64,000 nt of DNA, taken from positions 1,240,001-1,304,000 of the forward strand of contig NZ_CP071139.1 of assembly GCF_017639205.1 (NCBI RefSeq), given 5' to 3'. The notes beneath the pieces are model-generated. The model was not told where the DNA came from and did no database searches. It was given only the letters and a program-made list of their open reading frames with translations. Numbering within the stretch: the stretch's first letter is position 1; each line of letters begins with the position of its first letter. Below are positions 1 through 7,413 of the stretch, in pieces. The DNA comes from Streptomyces nojiriensis. GTDB lineage: Bacteria; Actinomycetota; Actinomycetes; Streptomycetales; Streptomycetaceae. The translations under genes were made by a program, and so were the position numbers.

Positions 1-2042
1 ACCCACCGGTCCTTGGTCAGGACGCGGCCCCCGGCCTGCCGGGCGGCCTCGGCCAGCGCGGCGCCGACCGCAGCGCCGTCCGCGCCCGGGGCGAGGCGTA
101 CGTCGATCCGGTCCACCGTCGCGCCGGGGGCGTTGGCGGGGGTGACGTAGGCCCCGTTGCCGCCGGTGCCGACGCTCATCACGGCGGCGATCCGCAGGGT
201 CCTGCGGGTGCCGTCGCCGAGCCACACCTCGACGGTGGATCCGACGGTGTGCCGCTCCCATTCCGCGGTGACGATGATCGAGTCGTCGTCGAGGTCGGTG
301 ACCGAACCGGCCGTCAGGGGCAGTCGGGCGGTCCGGGCGAGGGCCTCGGGGTCCGCGGCGCGGGCGTCGGAGCGGATCAGCGCCGTGCCCTCCTCCAGCA
401 CGTGGACGGCGGTCGCCGCGGTGGCGGAGATCTCCGTTCCGGGCACGGCCCGGATCCGCTCGACCGCGGCCGGATCGAACCCGCCCGGGCCGGCCGTGAC
501 GACGTGGTCGGCGGTGGTCAGCCGCCGGATCTCGGCGGCCTCGGCCCCGTTCAGCGTGGCGGTGGTGCCCAGCAGGGATCCGGCGAGGGCCACGGTGACC
601 AGGACGGGGGCGGCGACGGCCGCCGTACGGCGGATGCCGGCCGCCGCGTTCTCCCGGATCAGCATCCCGCCGGCGCCCGGCAGCCGGGCGGGGAGCCAGG
701 CGATCAGCCGGACCAGCGGCCGTACCAGGACCGGCGACAGCAGCGCGAAGGCGACGATGAACAGCATCGGGCGGCTGGTGTAGGTCTTGCGGTGGAGCAG
801 GTCCGACGGGTCGGTCAGCAGGGAGTGGGCGAGGGTGCCGAGGCCCGCCAGCAGCAGTCCGGCGCCGAGGATCCAGCGGCCCGGGGTCATGGTCCGCGTC
901 TCGTGGGCGGCTTCGCGCAGTGCCTCGCAGGGGGCGACCCGGCCCGCCCGCCAGGAGGCGGCGACGACTCCCGCGAGGGCGACGAGCAGCCCGGCCCAGA
1001 AGGCCGCGTGGAAGGGCCAGGTGGCGTCGCCGACGGCGAACCAGCGGGGTGCGAAGCCCTCGTCCACCAGGTACGAGACGAGCACGGGCGCCCCGTAGGC
1101 CCCGAGCAGGCAGCCTGTGGCCGAGGCCACCGCGCCGAGCAGCAGCGCCTCGGCGGCCACCGTGCGGCGGATCCGGCCCGGGGTGGCGCCTGCCGCGCGC
1201 AGCAGGGCGAACTCCTTGCGGCGCCGGGCGACCGCGAACGCGAAGGTGGACGCGACGACGAACACCGAGACGAAGCCGGTGACGCCGCCCGCGGTGCCGA
1301 GTGCGGCGTTCACGGCGAGCAGGGCCTCGCTGTCGCGCTCGGGGTCGGGGTCGGCGTGGCGGCGGTCCCGGCCGGTCAGGACCCGTACGTCGGCGTCCCG
1401 GCCCGGGAGTGCACGTACGGCCTCCCCTACGGCGTCCTGCACGGCGGTCGGGTCGGCGGCGACGACGAGTTGGTCGACGACGGGCGAGAGCCGGGCGGCG
1501 CGGGCGTCGGTCCAGAACACGGCGTCCTCGAAGCCGCGGTCGGCGACGGTGCCGACCACGGTCACGGAGCCGTGGTCGGTGCCGATCCGGGCCCCTGGCC
1601 GGGCCCAGCCGGTGGTGACGACCTCGCCGTCGGAGCGCGGGGAGCGGCCCGCGTCGAGGGTGTACGGGGCGAAGGCGGCGACCGACCAGGGATGGCCGAC
1701 CAGTTGCTCCGGCCCGCCCTCGGCGCGGACGGGGAAGGACCGGTCCTCGGTGGTCGGGCCGAGGGCGGCCAGCCGCCGGGCGAGCTCGGGGGTGACGGGC
1801 CGGGGGTGGGCGAGCCTGCCGGTGCGTTCCCCGCCCGGGACGGGGACGCGCAGCACGTCGTCTCCCCTGACGACGACGGGGGCCTGGGCGAACCGCTCCG
1901 GGAGGCGCTGCGGGGCCTCCAGAGTGGCGGCGAGCCCGAGGCCCATGGTGGCGATGAGGCCGACGCCGAGGGCCAGGGCCACGAAGCTTCCGACGAAGGT
2001 GACCCAGCGGTCGCGCGCGGAGCGCAGGGCGATGGTCAGCAC
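1..2042 (-). CDS. FtsX-family ABC transporter permease (3' end outside window)
   Basis: Membrane permease of a MacB/FtsX-type ABC exporter, partnered with the ATPase gene immediately upstream. The reverse-strand frame is open from a GTG at 2042 to the window edge, at least 680 residues; this family usually has about 830-850, so the C-terminus lies beyond position 1. The N-terminus (RSARDRWVTFVGSF then a hydrophobic helix) is the usual first segment of FtsX permeases. A second typical block, RENAAAGIRRTAAVAAPVLV, lies near 570-650. The GTG start overlaps the ATPase stop (GTGCTGA, 7-nt CDS overlap), so the two are almost certainly translationally coupled. The substrate cannot be deduced; such pairs in Streptomyces often export lipophilic compounds or antibiotics. 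Confidence 0.85.
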   Translation of the reverse strand, partial: MLTIALRSARDRWVTFVGSFVALALGVGLIATMGLGLAATLEAPQRLPERFAQAPVVVRGDDVLRVPVPGGERTGRLAHPRPVTPELARRLAALGPTTEDRSFPVRAEGGPEQLVGHPWSVAAFAPYTLDAGRSPRSDGEVVTTGWARPGARIGTDHGSVTVVGTVADRGFEDAVFWTDARAARLSPVVDQLVVAADPTAVQDAVGEAVRALPGRDADVRVLTGRDRRHADPDPERDSEALLAVNAALGTAGGVTGFVSVFVVASTFAFAVARRRKEFALLRAAGATPGRIRRTVAAEALLLGAVASATGCLLGAYGAPVLVSYLVDEGFAPRWFAVGDATWPFHAAFWAGLLVALAGVVAASWRAGRVAPCEALREAAHETRTMTPGRWILGAGLLLAGLGTLAHSLLTDPSDLLHRKTYTSRPMLFIVAFALLSPVLVRPLVRLIAWLPARLPGAGGMLIRENAAAGIRRTAAVAAPVLVTVALAGSLLGTTATLNGAEAAEIRRLTTADHVVTAGPGGFDPAAVERIRAVPGTEISATAATAVHVLEEGTALIRSDARAADPEALARTARLPLTAGSVTDLDDDSIIVTAEWERHTVGSTVEVWLGDGTRRTLRIAAVMSVGTGGNGAYVTPANAPGATVDRIDVRLAPGADGAAVGAALAEAARQAGGRVLTKDRW

Positions 2043-2773
2043 GGCGCTCCCTCCAGCGCGGTCATGCGGGCGGCGATGTCCTGGGCGCCCACGCCCCGGA
2101 GTTCACCGTTCACCCGGCCGTCGGCGAGGAAGACCACGCGGTCCGCGTACGAGGCGGCCACGGGGTCGTGGGTGACCATGACGACGGTCTGGCGTTCGGT
2201 GTCGACCATGGCCCGGAGCAGGGCGAGCACCTCCCGGCCGGTCTGCGAGTCCAGGGCGCCGGTGGGTTCGTCGCCGAAGAGCACCTCGGGGCGGGTGATC
2301 AGGGCGCGGGCCAGGGCCACGCGCTGCTGCTGCCCGCCGGACAGCTGCGCGGGCCGGTGCCGGGCCCGGTCGCCGAGGCCCACCCGGGCCAGGACTTCGC
2401 GGACCTCGGCCCTGGCGGGGCGGCGGCCGGCCAGCCGCAGCGGCAGGGCGACGTTCTGTTCGGCGGTCAGGGCGGGCAGCAGGTTGAAGGCCTGGAAGAC
2501 GAAGCCGATGCGGTCGCGGCGCAGCAGGGTCAGCCGGGTCTCGCCGAGCCCGCCGAGTTCGGTGCCGCCCACGCGCACGCTGCCGGAGGTGGGCCGGTCC
2601 AGTCCTGCCGCGCACTGCAGCAGGGTGGACTTGCCGGAGCCGGAGGGGCCCATGACGGCGGTGAAGGTGCCCCGGGGGACGTCGAGGGACACCCGGTCGA
2701 GGGCGGTGACCACCCGGTCGCCCGCGCCGAAGACCCGGGTGACGTCCTTGAGTTGGATCGCGTCGTTTTCCAT
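2036..2773 (-). CDS. ABC transporter ATP-binding protein (LolD/MacB type)
   Basis: ATPase subunit that powers the adjacent FtsX-type permease. 245 residues, the normal size. Walker A is GPSGSGKST (about residue 40), the signature is LSGGQQQRVALARAL, Walker B with the D-loop is FGDEPTGALD, and the switch histidine is in VMVTHDP. I chose the ATG at 2773 (MENDAIQLKDVTRVFGAG) because the family consensus begins there; a longer in-frame extension upstream is low-complexity and has no homologous look. First gene of a two-gene operon with the permease. It points away from the SSI-type gene, leaving a 327-bp shared upstream region. Confidence 0.93.
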   Translation of the reverse strand: MENDAIQLKDVTRVFGAGDRVVTALDRVSLDVPRGTFTAVMGPSGSGKSTLLQCAAGLDRPTSGSVRVGGTELGGLGETRLTLLRRDRIGFVFQAFNLLPALTAEQNVALPLRLAGRRPARAEVREVLARVGLGDRARHRPAQLSGGQQQRVALARALITRPEVLFGDEPTGALDSQTGREVLALLRAMVDTERQTVVMVTHDPVAASYADRVVFLADGRVNGELRGVGAQDIAARMTALEGAPC

Positions 2774-3100
2774 GACCCCAGCCAACCGTCGCGGGCGGCG
2801 CGGCACAGCGGGCCCAGACCGTGTCCCCGGGGTGGGGCCGGGCCTACCCCCGGAGGGGGTCCAGACCCCGTCCGGGCAGATCACAGGCGTGCCGCGGCAG
2901 GTTTCGCGGAGGTGTCCCGGTCGGTGTTCGGCCGATTCGGCGGCCCGCTCCCGCACAGGTCAGCCCGCCCGCACGGCTGCTGTCTGCAGTCATTCGTACA
3001 CGATCGGTGACGAGAAATGGGGGTCCGAACGGGCGTTCACGGCTCGGGTCGGCAAGACTGCGTCCGCTATCCGAAACATCAACCCAAGGGAGTGTTCGAA
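2774..3100. other. Divergent intergenic region, ABC operon / SSI-type gene
   Basis: This 327-bp gap must hold the promoters of the leftward ABC operon and the rightward inhibitor gene. I see no convincing ORF with a ribosome binding site. There is a good Shine-Dalgarno (AAGGGAG, 3086-3092) 8 nt before the inhibitor ATG. I could not assign -35/-10 boxes with confidence. Confidence 0.5.
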
Positions 3101-3544
3101 ATGCGGTCCATCGCAAAGGGTCTCGGGCTCGGTTCCGCCGCCATGGCGCTCACCGCGCTCACCGCGCTGGCCTGGCCGGGTACGGCCGGAGCCGCACCGA
3201 CCGGTACGGCGAGCCTGTACGCGCCGTCCGCGCTGGTGCTCAGCGTGACGGCCGGGCCCGATGCCGAAACGGGCACGGTCCTGCGCGCGGTGACCCTCGT
3301 CTGCTCGCCCACGCCGGGCGGGACGCACCCGAACCCGGCCGCGGCGTGCGCCGAGTTACGTGCGAACGGCTCGCAGCTCGACCCGCTCGCCGCACCGGCC
3401 GCCGACGCGGTCTGTACCAGGGAGTGGAACCCGATGACGGTGACGGCCGTCGGGGTGTGGCAGGGCCGTCGGCTCAGCTACTCGTACACCTTCGCCAATC
3501 CGTGCGGCCTGCGGCACACCTCCGGCACGCTGTTCGGTTTCTGA
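3101..3544 (+). CDS. Secreted SSI-family subtilisin/trypsin inhibitor
   Basis: Extracellular protease inhibitor of the Streptomyces subtilisin inhibitor (SSI, MEROPS I16) family, which controls the strain's own secreted serine proteases during differentiation. 147 residues: a Sec signal peptide (about 1-33, ending AGAAP) and a mature domain of about 114 residues, the expected size. Family hallmarks are LYAPSALVLSV, the WNPMTV block, GVWQG and four cysteines (LVCS, AACAEL, AVCTRE, NPCGL) placed for the two SSI disulfides. Aligned by eye to SSI (CPM-VY), the reactive bond here is CTR-EW, giving P1 = Arg, which predicts trypsin-like rather than classical subtilisin preference. Codon 86 is TTA (3356-3358), so translation should depend on bldA tRNA. 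The ATG at 3101 follows AAGGGAG at 8 nt. Confidence 0.92.
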   Translation: MRSIAKGLGLGSAAMALTALTALAWPGTAGAAPTGTASLYAPSALVLSVTAGPDAETGTVLRAVTLVCSPTPGGTHPNPAAACAELRANGSQLDPLAAPAADAVCTREWNPMTVTAVGVWQGRRLSYSYTFANPCGLRHTSGTLFGF

Positions 3545-3641
3545 TCCCTCGTGAAGCGGTGGGCCGGGCGGCGCCGTGCGACCGCCGCCCGGCCCGGCCG
3601 ACACAGGTGGTGCCACCGCTGCCGCCGACGCGGCCGGATCC

Positions 3642-4484
3642 TCAGCCCAGTTCGAGGCTGGTCACCCCGAAGAGCTCCGTCAGGGCGAGGTCCGGGGCCG
3701 GACCGGTGTACATCCGGGCGGTCTCGAAGGCCGGGACCAGGCCGAGGCGTTCGAAGAGCGCGGCGGCCGCCGGGTTGGCGTCCGGTACGTCCACGGACAC
3801 CAGCCCGTCGGGGGTGTGCCGGGCCAGCCCCCGCAGCAGGGCCGCCGCCACCGCCGGGGTGGCCGCGTAGAGCGGGCCGATCCGGTGGGCGGCACTGGAG
3901 GGGCGGATCACGCCGAGGCCCTCGATGCGGCCGTCCCGGACGGCGGCCAGCGCGGTGCGGCCGGGCAGCCCGGTCCAGGCCGACAGGAAGGCGTCCCGCG
4001 GCGCGGGGAAGAACCGCCGGTCGTAGGCGGCGAGCCGGCCGAAGGGCAGGGTGCCCGCGTCCACGATCTCGACCGCGCCGTCGTCGTCCCCCTGCGGGAC
4101 GCCCTCGTAGCGGAAGTTGTTCCAGGCCCATCGGAAGCCTGATTTACGGTAGTTGGCCTGCTGGTCGACGACCCCGTCCAGGCCCACGAGCCGCCCGTCG
4201 AGCCGTTCCATCCCGGCGTGCCACAGCCGGATGCCGTACCCCTGGCCGCGGACGGCCGGCCGGGCGATGTAGAAGCCGATGAAGCCGAAGCCGCCGCCGT
4301 ACCGCACGGCGGAGATACAGGCCACCGGCTCGCCGTCCAGCCGCCCGACGAGGAAGCCCTCCGGGTCGGCGACCGCGAAGGCGAACCGGTCCGAGTCCCC
4401 CGGATTCCAGCCCTCCTCGTCGGCCCAGTCGCGGATCAGCCTCATGTCGGCGGCGCTCGCACCGGTGATCTCGAATCCCGTCAT
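3642..4484 (-). CDS. GNAT-family N-acetyltransferase
   Basis: Predicted acetyl-CoA dependent acetyltransferase of 280 residues with a tandem-GNAT look. The N-terminal domain carries the acetyl-CoA loop VRGQGYGIRLWHAGM (about residues 85-100), followed by a C-terminal half resembling the YitH/HsdR-type second GNAT domain (IGPLYAATPAVAAALLRGL; NPAAAALFERLGL). The acceptor is unknown. Its ATG overlaps the stop of the upstream ATP-grasp gene by 4 nt (ATGA), indicating coupled translation and a shared pathway. The pair could build and cap a small peptide or amino-acid conjugate, but that is inference. Nothing in the sequence suggests antibiotic specificity. Confidence 0.85.
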   Translation of the reverse strand: MTGFEITGASAADMRLIRDWADEEGWNPGDSDRFAFAVADPEGFLVGRLDGEPVACISAVRYGGGFGFIGFYIARPAVRGQGYGIRLWHAGMERLDGRLVGLDGVVDQQANYRKSGFRWAWNNFRYEGVPQGDDDGAVEIVDAGTLPFGRLAAYDRRFFPAPRDAFLSAWTGLPGRTALAAVRDGRIEGLGVIRPSSAAHRIGPLYAATPAVAAALLRGLARHTPDGLVSVDVPDANPAAAALFERLGLVPAFETARMYTGPAPDLALTELFGVTSLELG

Positions 4485-5446
4485 GCCGGTGTTGTACCAG
4501 ACGGGGCCGGTGCGTGCAGCGGTGCCTGATCGGCCGTCAGGAGGCGGACGAACGCGGCCTGATCGGCCTCCCGGTGGAGGTCGCTGACCTGCCCGTCCCC
4601 TACTTCGACGACCCGCCAGACCCCGTCCGCGCGCAGCGCGAGGTCGGTGGTCACGAAGGGGCAGCCGAGCGCCTCGACGGCCGCCCGGACCGGTTCGAGG
4701 GCCGGTTCGAGGGCCGGTTCGAACGGCGCTTCCGGTACCTCGGCGACCGGGCTGTCGGGGTGGGCGGTGACCAGCCGGGGCGCTCCGTCCCGCCACCACA
4801 CCCGTACCTCCGCGGCCGCCGCCCGCGGCGTGACGAAGTGCTCGAAGGCCCGCACCACCACCCCGCCGGCCAGGAACTCCCCCTGCAGTTCGACGAAGCG
4901 GGCGACGACGCGGTGCAGCGCGGCCGGGTCGGCGAGGTCGGGCGCGTAGCAGGCCTCGTCCCACTCGTGCTTGCGGGACTTCACGTAGTCCTTGACGACG
5001 GCGGCTCCCGGCGGCAGGCCCGCCGCGAGGGCCGCGAGCCCCTCCGGGTCCGGGACCTCCCCCGGCCCCGCCGGCAACCAGCCGCTGACCGGGGTCAGGC
5101 CCGCGAAGGTCTCGTACCAGCCGGGGAGTTCGTGCGCCCGGCGGTACGCCTCGGGGGTGACGGCCAGCTCGCCACCGCGCCGGCGCAGGGCCGCGTCCAG
5201 TGCGGCGTAGTGACCCGAGGGGATCATCCAGCCCCGGTACCAGACGGCTCCCGTCCCCTCCGGCACGCGCGCGACGGCCCGTTCGGCGTCCCCGGCGAGC
5301 AGCGCGTCGTGGTCGATGAGCAGGGCCGTTCCCCCGGCGGCCCGCAACTGCCGGGCCTCCGCCGCGAAGTGGGCGTCGGCCCGGCGCTCGTTCAACGGGT
5401 CGCGGCAGTAGAGGACGGTGGTGGTGGTCGCGGTTGTCGTAGCCAT
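4481..5446 (-). CDS. ATP-grasp protein, DUF4343/R2K-like
   Basis: Predicted ATP-dependent carboxylate-amine ligase fold, 321 residues. The central KDYVKSRKHEWDEACY block (about residues 170-185) and the late RVVEVGDGQVSDL block (metal/ATP-binding end of ATP-grasp) match the DUF4343 / R2K-clade ATP-grasp family. R2K ATP-grasps have been predicted to act in peptide tagging or unusual peptide synthesis, but few have been assayed. The start region is threonine-rich (MATTTATTTT) before the core begins at VLYCRDP. An internal 12-bp repeat encodes repeated EPAL (about residues 241-252), the likeliest place for length variation between strains. It is the first gene of a coupled pair with the GNAT gene. 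Confidence 0.8.
   Translation of the reverse strand: MATTTATTTTVLYCRDPLNERRADAHFAAEARQLRAAGGTALLIDHDALLAGDAERAVARVPEGTGAVWYRGWMIPSGHYAALDAALRRRGGELAVTPEAYRRAHELPGWYETFAGLTPVSGWLPAGPGEVPDPEGLAALAAGLPPGAAVVKDYVKSRKHEWDEACYAPDLADPAALHRVVARFVELQGEFLAGGVVVRAFEHFVTPRAAAAEVRVWWRDGAPRLVTAHPDSPVAEVPEAPFEPALEPALEPVRAAVEALGCPFVTTDLALRADGVWRVVEVGDGQVSDLHREADQAAFVRLLTADQAPLHAPAPSGTTPA
4690..4725. repeat. 12-bp in-frame tandem repeat inside the ATP-grasp gene
   Basis: Two perfect and one imperfect copy of CCGGTTCGAGGG (4690-4701, 4702-4713, 4714-4725) encode the repeated EPAL segment of the ATP-grasp protein. The repeat is in frame, so slippage would change protein length without a frameshift. Confidence 0.85.
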
Positions 5447-5488
5447 GCGCCCACCCTATGAACAGCCCCGTCGGTCACCGTACGGATT

Positions 5489-5917
5489 TCAGCCCGCGCA
5501 GATCACGTCGTCGAGCCGGATGGGGTTGGAGTCCAGACGTACGTACGCGGTGAAGGTGTCGGTGGTGCCGGCGGCCCAGTGGGTGGTCACGGTGGCCCAG
5601 CCCACCGAGGCGGTCTTCGCGACGGTGACCGGGCCGATGCTGATGTCCTGCGGCTCGTCGTGGGCGCAGAGCAGGACGTCGACCTCCTCATTGAGCTGCT
5701 GTCTCTCCTTGAGGATCTGCGAGACCTGGTTCTCCCGGTCCTGCTCGGAGGGACCGTGGTCACCGTAGAAACCGATGAGGAACTCGCTGATCTGGGCAGC
5801 GGTGTGCCCTCTCCCCGCGACGGCGGCGGGCGCGGCGAGGGCGGGAACGGACGGCATGACCGGTAGCACGAGCAGGGTCAGCAGCAGGGCACCGAGGCGG
5901 TACGGCTTGAGCATCAT
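5489..5917 (-). CDS. Small secreted protein of unknown function
   Basis: A 142-residue protein with a clear Sec signal peptide: MMLKPYR, then a long Leu/Val-rich core, then an Ala-rich cleavage zone (ALAAPAAVAG, near residue 30). The mature part (about 110 residues) has an acidic helical stretch (EQDRENQVSQILKERQQLN) and two cysteines (VLLCAHDE and DDVICAG) that could form one disulfide. I do not recognise the family. I chose the first of two adjacent ATG codons (5917); a longer upstream extension would bury the signal peptide. It is transcribed away from the sirtuin gene, with 152 bp between their starts. Confidence 0.75.
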   Translation of the reverse strand: MMLKPYRLGALLLTLLVLPVMPSVPALAAPAAVAGRGHTAAQISEFLIGFYGDHGPSEQDRENQVSQILKERQQLNEEVDVLLCAHDEPQDISIGPVTVAKTASVGWATVTTHWAAGTTDTFTAYVRLDSNPIRLDDVICAG

Positions 5918-6069
5918 GTCCGGTCTTGTACCCGCCGGGCCGGTGGATCGGGAGGGCGGGGCCCGGATCTCACTCCTGTGGGGGTCGGGATTCACCGCAG
6001 AAACGACCCTCCGGCCGGTGCGCGGAAATTTGCTCGCGGGCGGCCCGCCCCCGTACGTAAGGTCGATGC

Positions 6070-6804
6070 ATGGGGAAGCCACTTGTCGCAGTGTTCAGCG
6101 GGGCCGGGATGTCCACCGACTCCGGAATTCCGGACTACCGGGGGCCCCAGGGCCTGTGGCGGCAGGATCCCGACGCCGAGAAGCTCGTGACGTACTCGTA
6201 CTACATGGCCGATCCGGAGATCCGGCGCCGCTCCTGGCTGATGCGCGCCGAGATCGGCGCGCTCGGAGCACGGCCGAACGCCGCGCACCTGGCCGTGGCG
6301 GAGCTGGAACGCGGTGGCACCCCGGTGCGGGTGATCACCCAGAACGTGGACGGGCTGCACCAGCTCGCCGGGATGCCCGACCGCAAGGTGTTCGAGCTGC
6401 ACGGCAGCGCCCGGTCGGTGGTGTGCACGGCCTGCCACGCCCGGTCGGGCATGGACGAGGCGCTGGCCCGGGTGGCCGCCGGGGAGCCGGATCCCGCCTG
6501 CCTGGTGTGCGGCGGGATCCTCAAGTCGGCGACCGTGATGTTCGGCCAGCGGCTCGACCCCGAGGTGCTGGCGCAGGCGGTCGCCGTGGCCAAGGGATGC
6601 CAGGTGTTCATCGCCGTCGGGTCGAGCCTGCAGGTGCAGCCGGCCGCGTCGCTCGCCGGGATGGCCGCGGAGGCCGGAGCCCGGCTGATCATCTTGAACG
6701 CGGAGGAGACCCCGTACGACCCGCTGGCCGACGAGATCGTCCGCGAGCCGATCGGCACCGCCCTGCCGGCCCTGCTGACCAGACTCACCGCGCCCCGGCC
6801 CTGA
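6070..6804 (+). CDS. NAD-dependent protein deacylase, Sir2 family
   Basis: Cytoplasmic sirtuin that removes acyl groups from lysine using NAD. 244 residues, normal for bacterial CobB/SrtN-type enzymes. The NAD-binding motif is FSGAGMSTDSGIPDYRG (about residues 9-25). The second NAD motif is TQNVDGLHQ (about 95) and the catalytic histidine is in FELHGSA (about 113). The structural zinc site has two CxxC pairs, CTAC (near 120) and CLVC (near 145). GSSLQV and NAEETPYD complete the Rossmann core. AAGG stands 7 nt before the ATG. The stop lies one base from the end of the convergent VOC gene, so the two transcripts overlap at their 3' ends. Confidence 0.95.
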   Translation: MGKPLVAVFSGAGMSTDSGIPDYRGPQGLWRQDPDAEKLVTYSYYMADPEIRRRSWLMRAEIGALGARPNAAHLAVAELERGGTPVRVITQNVDGLHQLAGMPDRKVFELHGSARSVVCTACHARSGMDEALARVAAGEPDPACLVCGGILKSATVMFGQRLDPEVLAQAVAVAKGCQVFIAVGSSLQVQPAASLAGMAAEAGARLIILNAEETPYDPLADEIVREPIGTALPALLTRLTAPRP

Positions 6805-6805
6805 C

Positions 6806-7288
6806 CTAGGGGGCGTCCGCCGCCCGGCGCATTTCCGCCACGTCCAGCTTCTTCATCCGCATCATGGCGGCGGTGGCCCGGGCGGCCCGCCCGGGGTCCG
6901 GGTCGGCGATCAGGTCGATGGCTCCCGGCGGGATGACCTGCCAGGACACACCGAACTTGTCCTTGACCCAGCCGCAGACGCCCTCCTCGCCGCCGTCGCC
7001 GGTCAGCGCGTCCCAGTAGTAGTCCGCCTCGGCCTCGTCGGAGCAGCGGATCTGGAAGGAGATCGCCTCGGTGAAGGGGAACTGCGGGCCGCCGTTGAGG
7101 CCGATGAACTGCTGGCCGTTGATCTCGAACTCCACGACCATCACGGAGCCGGCCTCCCCGGGCCCCGCCTCCGTGTACCGGCCGATCCGGCCGATCTTGC
7201 CGTCCTTGAAGACGGACAGGTAGTGGTCGGCGGCCGCTTCCGCGTTGCCGTCGAACCACAGACACGTGGTGAATCCGTTGCCGCTCAT
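6806..7288 (-). CDS. VOC-family protein (PhnB / 3-demethylubiquinone methyltransferase-like)
   Basis: Glyoxalase/VOC-fold protein of 160 residues in the PhnB-like group: CLWFDGNAEAAADHYLSVF at the N-terminus, the FTEAISFQI strand, YYWDALT and the GWVKDKFGVSWQVIP signature. Proteins of this group are often annotated as 3-demethylubiquinone-9 3-methyltransferase, but no methyltransferase fold is present and the substrate is unknown. The ATG at 7288 is preceded by GGCAGAG (a weak Shine-Dalgarno). It ends one base from the sirtuin stop. Confidence 0.85.
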   Translation of the reverse strand: MSGNGFTTCLWFDGNAEAAADHYLSVFKDGKIGRIGRYTEAGPGEAGSVMVVEFEINGQQFIGLNGGPQFPFTEAISFQIRCSDEAEADYYWDALTGDGGEEGVCGWVKDKFGVSWQVIPPGAIDLIADPDPGRAARATAAMMRMKKLDVAEMRRAADAP

Positions 7289-7338
7289 CTCTGCCTCCGG
7301 GCCGGTGGGGGGACAGTGGACACCGTCCCTCACATACA

Positions 7339-7383
7339 GACCGGCCCCGGACCCGAAATTCATCGGTGGGTCCGGGGCCGGTC
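7339..7383 (-). terminator. Strong hairpin downstream of the TagF-like gene
   Basis: A perfect 16-bp inverted repeat (7339-7354 against 7368-7383) with a 13-nt loop, 30 bp after the TagF-like stop and 50 bp before the VOC gene start. There is no T-tract, as is common for Streptomyces terminators. It separates two genes on the same strand. Confidence 0.75.
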
Positions 7384-7413
7384 CGCATTCAGCCGGTAAT
7401 TCGCCCGTTCGGC

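Noticed and set aside
249..3248. Long rightward reading frame (about 1000 codons) across the ABC operon
   Set aside because: It lies antisense to the well-motifed ATPase and permease genes and has Gly/Arg/Pro-rich, motif-free composition typical of shadow frames in high-GC DNA.
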